DNA from: Allorhodopirellula heiligendammensis
GTDB lineage: Bacteria; Planctomycetota; Planctomycetia; Pirellulales; Pirellulaceae
Length of the DNA stretch: 64,000 bases
Direction of reading: 5' to 3'
NCBI RefSeq assembly: GCF_007860105.1
Contig: NZ_SJPU01000001.1
Span: 2,501,700 to 2,565,699, forward strand
The translations under genes and the position numbers were made by a program. Positions 8,821 through 15,401 of the stretch are shown here, piece after piece (within the stretch, counting starts at the first letter, position 1; the number at the start of each line of letters is the position of its first letter). The notes beneath the pieces are model-generated. The model ran no database searches. It saw nothing but the letters and a program-made list of their open reading frames with translations, and was not told the origin of the DNA.

Positions 8821-9248
8821 TTGCGTTCCAGATCCTCCACAATCCGGTCCACCAAGTTCGGATCGTCCAGCCGTTTCTCGATCGCTGCCAATCCCCGCGC
8901 CTCGATCATCTTCTGTTTGTCGGCCGCCTTCCGCAGAAGACGGCGTCGGGACTCCGGGAAGTACGCGACCAACGCATCCACCAATGCCTTGCACGCTTCG
9001 TCGATCGAGTCACCGGCCAGGCCCTCGGCGAACGCGTCGTCGTCGACGTCCTGTTGATCGGCTTGCGGTTTGCAGATCGCGAACAACACGTCGCCGAGCA
9101 ATAACGGATCGTTGGAAAGTCGTGTAACCAAGTCGCCGTCGATCGCATCGAGCAATCGTACGTCGGTGAGAGCCTTCACGCGGCGAAGTGTGGTGTTGTC
9201 GATGTCGACGATCCAGACTCGTCCGCGACGATCAATGAATTTCTGCAT
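8748..9248 (-). CDS. Tail assembly chaperone (G-like)
   Basis: The 166-residue protein starts MQKFIDRRGRVWIVDIDNTTLRRVKAL, with acidic helical middle (DVDDDAFAEGLAGDSIDEACKALVDALVAYFPE) and a Ser/Asp-rich tail. Position decides the call: it sits between the tail tube gene and the tape measure and overlaps an extension frame, as tail assembly chaperones do. Such proteins bind the tape measure during tail assembly and are not in the virion. It is separated from the tail tube gene by two inserted plus-strand genes. Confidence 0.6.
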   Translation of the reverse strand: MQKFIDRRGRVWIVDIDNTTLRRVKALTDVRLLDAIDGDLVTRLSNDPLLLGDVLFAICKPQADQQDVDDDAFAEGLAGDSIDEACKALVDALVAYFPESRRRLLRKAADKQKMIEARGLAAIEKRLDDPNLVDRIVEDLERKLAVPTLNDSSSDSPASSESTPDH

Positions 9249-9371
9249 GTAAATCCCACCTTTGGTTCGTAGAGCGATACAATTGTTCTATTGCAAAAAT
9301 CACTGAAGGCATTAGTCGTAGGGTTTCCCAACTCACTTTGTCGCTACACTCACGCGGATTCAATTAACCGA

Positions 9372-9629
9372 ATGGAAGGCCCAATCGAAATTACGGAATC
9401 AGTGTTTTGTATGTTTCTCGCACGAGTACGCAGCGGACGGTTTGACGCCGATGATTGGCAACTTCACGCCATGCAAAGCTACACTGATTACCCGCGTATC
9501 GAAGCTGCGCGGAAACGCCTTGTGCAAACTGCGGTATGGCAGGGCCAATCACCAGATTTCCTGATACCGCCTGGTCTAGCTCAGGCGGCCCAAGACATTT
9601 TGGTTTCGCTCGACCCGAACTACGCATGA
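9372..9629 (+). CDS. Hypothetical protein, plus-strand insert in the tail operon
   Basis: 85 residues from ATG 9372 (MEGPIEITESVFCMFLARVR), with a soluble mixed alpha pattern, WQLHAMQSYTDYPRIEAARKR and a C-terminal PPGLAQAAQDILVSLDPNYA. It is not recognised. It lies on the opposite strand to all surrounding tail genes, with noncoding DNA on both sides, so it has the position of a moron-type gene with its own promoter. The longer frame from 9291 is less likely because the upstream codons look noncoding. Confidence 0.5.
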   Translation: MEGPIEITESVFCMFLARVRSGRFDADDWQLHAMQSYTDYPRIEAARKRLVQTAVWQGQSPDFLIPPGLAQAAQDILVSLDPNYA

Positions 9630-9766
9630 CTTGGTTACTGGGTGACTTCGATACTATCTGAAAAGGTGCTAAATCTTGGTTCGCAAGTAGATCCACTTGA
9701 CCTTATACGGATACAGTAGTTGGTTCCTCGCTTCGGCTAAGATCGCCGTCGATAAGATCACCCCAA

Positions 9767-10180
9767 ATGCATAGGCTTCGCTCTGTGTTTAATAACCCAG
9801 CCTTTGAGATGTTTAATAGTCGAGCCATTGAGGACGACGCTCCGGTCCGCCGCGCAGTTCGGGAATTGATAAATCGACTCCAACGTGATCGTGATGCAGT
9901 TATTACGCTGCGACGAAATGCGAATGGGTTATCGCTCGTTAGCAGTAATGGTGAAAGTCTTCCTGTCTTTGTAGGGCCAGAGCTCGCCGAACGAGTGCTG
10001 ATTCGATTGCGTTTGATGGCTGACATCGACATGCGGCATCCCGGACTTGTCCATGGGATCTATGAACTTCAGCAGGAGAGCGGAGAAGCAATTCTGTCGA
10101 TTCGAAGTAACCGAACATCAACCCTTGATGAGGTTTCAGTGACATTTGATAAATTCGGCTCCGAGCGGATGTTGTCCTAG
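9767..10180 (+). CDS. Protein resembling the N2/pre-ATPase part of GspE-type secretion ATPases
   Basis: 137 residues. APVRRAVRELINRLQRDRDAV, then RRNANGLSLVSSNGESLPV, then a segment RLRLMADIDMRHPGLVHGIY that resembles the RLKxMAxLDIxExRxPQDGR block of GspE/PilB proteins, followed by ILSIRSNRTSTLDEVSVTF where those proteins have IDIRVSTxPTxxGE. No Walker A or B motif follows, so it is at most the non-catalytic half. It is a second moron-like plus-strand gene between the tail tube and chaperone genes. The similarity is weak, and convergence is possible. Confidence 0.45.
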   Translation: MHRLRSVFNNPAFEMFNSRAIEDDAPVRRAVRELINRLQRDRDAVITLRRNANGLSLVSSNGESLPVFVGPELAERVLIRLRLMADIDMRHPGLVHGIYELQQESGEAILSIRSNRTSTLDEVSVTFDKFGSERMLS

Positions 10181-10189
10181 GTTCTCTTG

Positions 10190-10600
10190 TTATGCCCCAC
10201 TTCCGACGTTCATTCCGCCGCCTGACGCCGATTGGGTTGGTTTCAAGGTGACGTCGGCCGACACTACTTCTTCGAGGTTTTGATTGACATTGAAGTTCAT
10301 CACCTCACACGTCAGCGTCAGCGAACCACCAGCATCTGAAATGCCAACGTCCGTCGGCGTTCCGCTGCTCCACAGTCCCTGCAGCATCCCGAAAGCCGTG
10401 TCGCCGTTCTTATTAAGCACAGTGAATTCGATGGAAGCGTCTTTCAGTGTCCCGACTGTCGCTCGCCAGCCGTTGTTGTCACGAGTCGATGCGTCGGCTT
10501 CGGCTTTTTCGAGATTGACCGTCAAGTCCTTGACGTTTTTGATCTCGGCCCCGTCGATGGTCAGGACGGCATCGAGACCGAGTTTCACTTCTGCTGACAT
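10190..10600 (-). CDS. Putative major tail tube protein
   Basis: 136 residues: MSAEVKLGLDAVLTIDGAEIKNVKDLTVNL, ASTRDNNGWRATVGTLKDASIEFTVL, then a beta-rich middle and a Gly/Ser/Ala tail. The pattern (a constant identified by an ID, 'ADASTRDNNGWRAT', followed by alternating beta strands) fits TP901-1-type tail tube proteins, and it sits between the HK97-gp10-like gene and the chaperone as tail tube genes do. The length is normal. The function (polymerising into the tail tube) is inferred from family and position. Confidence 0.65.
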   Translation of the reverse strand: MSAEVKLGLDAVLTIDGAEIKNVKDLTVNLEKAEADASTRDNNGWRATVGTLKDASIEFTVLNKNGDTAFGMLQGLWSSGTPTDVGISDAGGSLTLTCEVMNFNVNQNLEEVVSADVTLKPTQSASGGGMNVGSGA

Positions 10601-10627
10601 GTTTCGATTCCATCATGGGTCGAGAGA

Positions 10628-11185
10628 CTATTTCACCGAGTCACGCCAGAACTTTGGCAGGCGACCTTGGTTGGCGATGAGGGCTGGTTTCATGAACGGG
10701 CGAGCGGGATATCGGCGTGGCTTGGTCGCACCGCGGCGTTCGTTCTCTTCTTCAATCAGTCGTGTGGCTCGGTTGGCTTGAGCGACCGTCACCAACTTGA
10801 TGCGGGCGAACTTGCCGGGCTGTTTCGCACGGATCGGCCCGTGTTCGCCAACGCGGAACCGATGACGCTTCAGTTTGCGTCGCTTGGTAACAACGCCACC
10901 GAATTCGTGCAGGTTCCACAACCGGCCAGCGATTTCGTTGACCGGACCGATGACGGCTTGTTCGCGTTCGCGGTCCACTTCGTAGCGGAGCACGCGACGC
11001 AGCATTCCGGTCGGCGAACTTGGTGGCGATCCTGGGTTGGATGGTTTTTTGCGTTTGCGGATGGATCGTTTGGCGGTCATCCGGATGGTGCCGGCCGCAT
11101 GATTCATGCTTTTGAAGGTCGCTTGGTTAACCTTCTTTTTCAGTTGGCCCGGTGTGAATCGCACACGAGCCCTGATGTGCATCAT
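10628..11185 (-). CDS. HK97 gp10-like head-tail joining / tail completion protein
   Basis: 185 basic residues: FTPGQLKKKVNQATFKSMNHA, AKRSIRKRKKPSNPGSPPSSP, LRRVLRYEVDREREQAVIGP, a HEFGG motif and the terminal YPARPFMKPAL. The Gly/Pro/Ser-rich loop and the ARPFM-x-PAL end are the hallmarks of the HK97-gp10 family. It overlaps the upstream gene by 4 bases, so it is translationally coupled. It is expected to act at the head-tail interface. Confidence 0.7.
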   Translation of the reverse strand: MMHIRARVRFTPGQLKKKVNQATFKSMNHAAGTIRMTAKRSIRKRKKPSNPGSPPSSPTGMLRRVLRYEVDREREQAVIGPVNEIAGRLWNLHEFGGVVTKRRKLKRHRFRVGEHGPIRAKQPGKFARIKLVTVAQANRATRLIEEENERRGATKPRRYPARPFMKPALIANQGRLPKFWRDSVK

Positions 11186-11625
11186 TTCGCCAGCTCAAAC
11201 GTCAACGTCAGCAGGCTTGTGAATTGATTGAACTGCGTCCAATGTTCGGAAGAGTAGAGAACTGAATTCTCGACCTTGACGCAGCGGGCTGCCACGAATG
11301 AATTGAGCCTTTTGAGCCGGAAGTAGTCGGCCAGCTCTTCAACAAAGAACACCAGCGGGTCGATCTCTTTGGCATCGCCCTTGCTGAACTTCTTTTGGAC
11401 TGCGACGTCGATCGTGGCGTGATACTTGTTCGACGCTCGATCGAGAGGCAGGTATTCAACCTCGCGAGGCACCACGGTGACTCGCAATTCCTTCATGTCT
11501 TCGAGATCGAAGTTGGGAACGTAGAGGCGCTGGGCCGAAAGGTTTGTCTTGCTAAAGTCGCCAGCGTTGATTTCCGCGACGACGCTTTCGGCAATCTGAA
11601 TGACGGTTGCGGGCGTTGCTGTCAT
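11182..11625 (-). CDS. Phage hypothetical protein, possible tail terminator
   Basis: 147 residues, MTATPATVIQIAESVVAEINAG, VPNFDLEDMKELRVTVVPRE, TIDVAVQKKF, FFVEELADYF and a closing beta stretch LLTLTFELAK. The alternating beta pattern VTVVPRE...IDVAV resembles tail-terminator/minor tail U-like proteins, and the position between a neck protein and the gp10-like protein fits that role, but the family is not certain. It overlaps both neighbours by 4 bases (ATGA). Confidence 0.5.
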   Translation of the reverse strand: MTATPATVIQIAESVVAEINAGDFSKTNLSAQRLYVPNFDLEDMKELRVTVVPREVEYLPLDRASNKYHATIDVAVQKKFSKGDAKEIDPLVFFVEELADYFRLKRLNSFVAARCVKVENSVLYSSEHWTQFNQFTSLLTLTFELAK

Positions 11626-12002
11626 GTGATCGTGTCAACCAGTTTAGTGTGGATGCGGAGCTTGACGCGGAAGGGGTCGCTGTATCGCCACGGGGGTTCG
11701 TTGCCAATGGACATCAGCTCGTAAACGAAGGTTGTGTCGCCATCGGTTTCGAGAATGCGATCGCCGCGGCGAGGCCAGGTGCCGATGGCGGATTGCAGCA
11801 AGTCCTTCGTGTTAATCAGAAAGTCGCGGACTTGGGCTCGGGTGATGACACCGTCACCGTCATCCTGCTCGTATTCTGATTTTCCAATCGTGGCGGACAG
11901 CTCGACGGAGACATCGTCACGCTGATACACGACGTCTCGCGAGGCTTGCTTGGTCAGCTTCTCCGCTAACCAAGACTGCCCGCGTTGCAGCATGTCGCTC
12001 AC
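11622..12002 (-). CDS. Phage hypothetical protein, possible head completion/neck protein
   Basis: The probable start is GTG at 12002, which overlaps the upstream stop as GTGA; the longer frame would run through the upstream gene. The product (MLQRGQSWLAEKLTKQASRDVVYQRDD, LINTKDLLQSAIGTWPRRGDRI, FVYELMSIGNEPPWRYSDPFRVKLRIHTKLV) has the 'ML..G..WL...L......VTY.RG' beginning and 'EPPWRYSD' end I associate with phage neck/stopper-type proteins. The role is inferred from position. Confidence 0.55.
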   Translation of the reverse strand: MSDMLQRGQSWLAEKLTKQASRDVVYQRDDVSVELSATIGKSEYEQDDGDGVITRAQVRDFLINTKDLLQSAIGTWPRRGDRILETDGDTTFVYELMSIGNEPPWRYSDPFRVKLRIHTKLVDTIT

Positions 12003-12289
12003 GATTTGCGTGCCGCGGGTTTCGCTGGGGCTTTCAACAGCGTCGAAGCCTTGTCGCTCAACTCGTCCAGCCACGCTTCGTTGGATCGGCGTTGATACTC
12101 GCTGGCGATTGCTTCGGATTCCTCCTGCAATTGCTGCTCGCGCAGATTGACTGGCTGCGCCGGCGAATGGAACGGATTGATAACGCTGGTTGATTGTGCG
12201 TTGTCCTTGTCGCGTTTCTTCGATGGCAACAAGGCGACGGCAATCAACAGCAACACCACCACAGTTGCGATTCCGGTTAGTAACGTCAT
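11999..12289 (-). CDS. Small single-pass membrane protein
   Basis: 96 residues with one N-terminal transmembrane helix (LLTGIATVVVLLLIAVALLPS) followed by a charged, helical cytoplasmic-type region (REQQLQEESEAIASEYQRRSNEAWLDELSDKASTLL). It follows two other envelope-type genes in the same operon and precedes head-tail genes. It could be a membrane component of a lysis or surface function. No family is recognised. Confidence 0.5.
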   Translation of the reverse strand: MTLLTGIATVVVLLLIAVALLPSKKRDKDNAQSTSVINPFHSPAQPVNLREQQLQEESEAIASEYQRRSNEAWLDELSDKASTLLKAPAKPAARKS

Positions 12290-12293
12290 TAGT

Positions 12294-13247
12294 TCACATG
12301 CCTCGCTTGATGAGAATGAATCCGAGTAGAAAGACAGCCAGCACGATCATCGCGATCGTTGCCAGTTCGCCTGCCGATGCCCAAAGCAAGGCATTACGAG
12401 TTTCGTTTGCCCTATCGAACAACAGATCGCGAGGACTGTCACGATCTCGGTCGCGATCGAACGGACGCCAGTTGTCGGATGGCTCAACCGGACAGTAACC
12501 GTCGGGACAATCCTCGGAGTTGAGTTGTAAATTGGGTGAGATCGCGTCGTCCCACGAATAGCCCCTTGTTTTCAACGCACCGGTCTTCTGGGCCTGCCGA
12601 GTCTGTTGATAGAGTTGGTAGCCCTGGCGAAGATCGGCGTAGAGTTCGGCCGCAGTGGCGGGTAGCATGGCTCGGCCCGCGGCGTGAACGTGTCCGCCAG
12701 TGTTGTCTTGAAACAGCACGACGGGAAACTGTTCGACAGGGACGATGCTCGCGAACCTGGTTTGATAGAGTGCGTTGCCAGACGTGTAGACTTGGAAATC
12801 ACAGTCGTTTCGCAGCTTGTATAACTTCGGATCGCGATTAAACCAATCAAGCAGTTGCTTGCTCTTGGAATCACTGCCGATGAACAAAGCAATTTGATAC
12901 TTCTTCGTCGTTGGCTGAGGCTGGGGTGCAGCAATCGGCAATGAAGGTTGAGGTGCGATTGCCGGCGAATAGATCGTCGTCGGTTCGCACGTCGGACAAA
13001 TCGACACCGACTGTTGTTTGATTTCGCCTTGAGCACTCAGGTTTACTGACTGTGGCTCGTCAAACTTCTCGATCCTACCAACGCGTGGAGCGGGCGAGAC
13101 CGCATTGGGTACATTCCATTTGTCGTCCTCGGGCTGGACGGTCGGACATGGTCGCAATGCCGTGAACACTCCGCCTAGTAAGAGTGCGTGAATGATCGCC
13201 AGGGCGACAAGACCGACGCTCAATCGAATCCGAATTCCATCGTTCAT
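12294..13247 (-). CDS. Two-pass envelope protein with a possible thioredoxin-like domain
   Basis: 317 residues: an N-terminal helix (VGLVALAIIHALLLGGVFTAL), a proline-rich periplasmic linker with a CPTC motif, a globular region QIALFIGSDSKSKQLLDWFN...VEQFPVVLFQDNTGG with the strand-cisPro-strand feel of thioredoxin folds, an Asp/Arg-rich linker (FDRDRDRDSPRD) and a C-terminal helix (IAMIVLAVFLLGFILI). It overlaps the upstream lipoprotein gene by 4 bases. The thioredoxin comparison is tentative, and the CPTC motif lies outside that region. Confidence 0.5.
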   Translation of the reverse strand: MNDGIRIRLSVGLVALAIIHALLLGGVFTALRPCPTVQPEDDKWNVPNAVSPAPRVGRIEKFDEPQSVNLSAQGEIKQQSVSICPTCEPTTIYSPAIAPQPSLPIAAPQPQPTTKKYQIALFIGSDSKSKQLLDWFNRDPKLYKLRNDCDFQVYTSGNALYQTRFASIVPVEQFPVVLFQDNTGGHVHAAGRAMLPATAAELYADLRQGYQLYQQTRQAQKTGALKTRGYSWDDAISPNLQLNSEDCPDGYCPVEPSDNWRPFDRDRDRDSPRDLLFDRANETRNALLWASAGELATIAMIVLAVFLLGFILIKRGM

Positions 13248-13849
13248 TGAATCACCTCATAACTTCGATAGGGCAAGGAGCTGGCCGGGTCGTCGAGAAC
13301 CGTGAGTGCGAATCCGCCATAGCCAGCCCAAAGGCGAACGAACTGCTCGCGTGGTGTGAGTTCAAAGCGGCCGGGATAGTTGTTGTCGAGAATCGCGGCG
13401 TATTGCCGGCCATCCCGATTGACCCAGCCGACGAAAGTGCAGCAGTGGGCCGGCTTCCACCACAGAATCGCTCCGCGCCGAGTGGCCGTTGCCCAATCAA
13501 GGAATCGTGGGTCGGCTTTGACGGTGTAGCTGTAGTCGATGTCGGCAGCGTCGAGTCGGCTTCGCAATCGCGAGTCCCATTCGCCATCGCTGTAGGTGGC
13601 ACGCCAGCGTTCGCCAAGTTCGTACTCATTGAGCCAACGCAGATGGTTCACCAGCGAGGCGTGGACGCAGCTGCCCTGGTTGAGCTTGCCGGTCCAATTG
13701 CGTTGATGCAGCTTGTTGGGCAAGTTCGCGGCGGGTTGCTCCGGCGCGGGGGCCGGGAGCGGTCGCACCTGAACAGGTTGTTCGGGCAAACAGCCGCTTG
13801 CCAGACACAGGACACACGCGGCGATGATGGCTCGCAGTGTTGCGTTCAT
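13244..13849 (-). CDS. Exported lipoprotein resembling a cysteine peptidase
   Basis: From ATG 13849 the protein begins with a lipoprotein signal (MNATLRAIIAACVLCLASGC), then a proline-rich linker and a globular domain. That domain has LNQGSCVHASLVNHLRWLN (possible nucleophile Cys), KPAHCCTFVGW (possible His) and AILDNNYPG (possible Asp/Asn), in the order seen in papain-like and C39-like peptidases. No specific family was assigned. Position inside the head operon suggests an envelope-acting phage product, for example a lysis or surface enzyme. Confidence 0.5.
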   Translation of the reverse strand: MNATLRAIIAACVLCLASGCLPEQPVQVRPLPAPAPEQPAANLPNKLHQRNWTGKLNQGSCVHASLVNHLRWLNEYELGERWRATYSDGEWDSRLRSRLDAADIDYSYTVKADPRFLDWATATRRGAILWWKPAHCCTFVGWVNRDGRQYAAILDNNYPGRFELTPREQFVRLWAGYGGFALTVLDDPASSLPYRSYEVIQ

Positions 13850-13863
13850 GCAGTGAGTGCTCC

Positions 13864-14217
13864 TTAACTCTTGAAAATGACCCAAAGGATCGGGTTGATT
13901 TGTTCGACCGTTGCAACGAAGCGAATGGGCAGTCCGCACATCACTTCCGACTTCAAGTACAACGGCTTCGATGGATTGAATAGTTTGCTGCCCGTCTTGG
14001 ACGAGCGAACGTAGTAACCGAGCTGGACGACTTCCTTGTCGGGAAGTAAAGCTTGAACTCGCCACGTCGCTTCAGTTGAAGCGACGGCGATGCAGAGGCA
14101 AGTTGCGAACGGGGATGCCCGAAGCCACTGGCTGGTCTTTCGGTCTTCGGCAAGCACCAGACGTTCGATCGCCTTGGCCCGGTCGGCCGTTACCTGGCTG
14201 ATCGACGCCATGACCAT
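13864..14217 (-). CDS. Phage hypothetical protein
   Basis: 117 residues: ISQVTADRAKAIERLVLAEDRKTSQWLRASPF, then a beta-rich middle (LPDKEVVQLGYYVRSSKTGSKLFNPSKPLYL) and C-terminal FVATVEQINPILWVIFK. ATG at 14217 or 14211. It follows the DUF2190 gene by 2 bases in the head operon. It is not recognised; by position it may be an accessory head protein. Confidence 0.45.
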   Translation of the reverse strand: MVMASISQVTADRAKAIERLVLAEDRKTSQWLRASPFATCLCIAVASTEATWRVQALLPDKEVVQLGYYVRSSKTGSKLFNPSKPLYLKSEVMCGLPIRFVATVEQINPILWVIFKS

Positions 14218-14219
14218 CC

Positions 14220-14549
14220 TTATTGACTAAGTCGAACACGAACGATGGGTGTGTTGGTGCCAGCGGAAAGCACGGCTTTGCCGAGCAACTTGTTGCCGGT
14301 CGCAGTCGTGACCGATTGGCCAGCGGTCGCGTCCCAGTAAACCTTGGCACCGGCCGACACCGAGATCGCGGGATCTTTCGCGACATCAAAGACGCCCTCG
14401 ACGCTGATCGCACCGAGTACGTTGGCTTTGATGTCGTGTTTGGTGATGCCAACCAATTCGCCTTGCACGACGACACTACCGGCCGGGAGATCGGCGTCGG
14501 GCGTGTAGTCGACGGCCGCTCCCTCTTGAACAAAATCTGCTGTATTCAT
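14220..14549 (-). CDS. DUF2190 capsid-associated protein
   Basis: 109 residues: FVQEGAAVDYTPDADLPAGSVVVQGELVGIT, LGAISVEGVFDVAKD, KVYWDATAGQSVTT and a beta end. This is the DUF2190 pattern found next to major capsid genes, often described as a head fibre or decoration protein. It is normally immediately after the capsid gene; here a PP-loop ATPase gene is inserted between them. Confidence 0.8.
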   Translation of the reverse strand: MNTADFVQEGAAVDYTPDADLPAGSVVVQGELVGITKHDIKANVLGAISVEGVFDVAKDPAISVSAGAKVYWDATAGQSVTTATGNKLLGKAVLSAGTNTPIVRVRLSQ

Positions 14550-14602
14550 GACATTCCTTTTGAAAATTGATACGTGACAGTCGAGACTGAATCCTTACCG
14601 GC

Positions 14603-15352
14603 TCACCAGTCGATGCAGGTGTCGCAGATTGGTGATTGCGTATCGTCGAAAAGCTTTAGTTGCGACGCGTCTGCCGCAACGAGGCTCCTCCACGACCATG
14701 ACCGACCAAGTCCCTTTACTGTTGTGATTTTTCCACTTTCAAGTGCGGCATCTTCCATTTCCACCGCCCTTGCGAATAGCGATGGATTGTCTTTGCTCAA
14801 CTGAATGACTTCCCTCTTCTTCATCGCTGGACAGAAGAAGCATGCAGATTTGACGGGAACGGGAATACCTCCACATCGAATGGCTTCAACGCAGTCTTCT
14901 TGATCCCATCGCCAATCAATGAGAGGAAAAGAAACATCGTTTCGCTGATTCAGCGTCCTCTCGGCTCGTTTACGTTCGCCGAAGTGAATGCCGACAAGCC
15001 AAACAACATTCTCATGCCCTAGTTGTTTTGCCCATCGTCTTTGAGGTCGAATCTTAAACCGCTCGCTGCATGACCCGAATCCGAAAGCTTTTCCTGGAAG
15101 AGTGTCACGAGCGATGCAATCATCTTCTAATCCATTCCCCTCTCTAACAGTTGTTATCTTTGGAAAACCCTTCGATCTCAGCCAAGACTGCATTCGCTCA
15201 AGGTGGTCGTAGGTCTCCGGCTTCTCACCACCAGTATCTGCAAAAAGGATATGGTCTGGCGGCTCACCGCGTTCCTCAAGGCCGACGAGCATCGCCGTTG
15301 AGTTTACTCCTCCGCCAAAGCTGACGACGGAGCAAGTGTGTTCCATACTCAT
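14603..15352 (-). CDS. PP-loop ATPase of the PAPS-reductase-like family
   Basis: 249 residues. The nucleotide loop SFGGGVNSTAML (variant of SGGxDS) lies at residues 10-21, followed by ILFADTGGEKPETYDHLERM and TVREGN. There are Cys residues late in the protein (SACFFCPAMKKRE and CDTCIDW) that could bind a metal. Relatives include phage 'PAPS reductase' proteins and DndC, which adenylate substrates in sulfur transfer or nucleic acid modification. It interrupts the capsid-DUF2190 order, so it looks like a cargo gene. The substrate is unknown, and it should not be assumed to reduce PAPS. Confidence 0.8.
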   Translation of the reverse strand: MSMEHTCSVVSFGGGVNSTAMLVGLEERGEPPDHILFADTGGEKPETYDHLERMQSWLRSKGFPKITTVREGNGLEDDCIARDTLPGKAFGFGSCSERFKIRPQRRWAKQLGHENVVWLVGIHFGERKRAERTLNQRNDVSFPLIDWRWDQEDCVEAIRCGGIPVPVKSACFFCPAMKKREVIQLSKDNPSLFARAVEMEDAALESGKITTVKGLGRSWSWRSLVAADASQLKLFDDTQSPICDTCIDW

Positions 15353-15401
15353 TGTGTTGTTTTGATTTCACTAAGTGCTTTGTTTTGCATCAGCGAGTTA
15401 C

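Noticed and set aside
8821-8994. N-terminal part of the frame that begins at 8994
   Set aside because: Gly/Arg-rich nonsense reading antiphase to the G-like chaperone gene; the conserved extension begins at about 8805.
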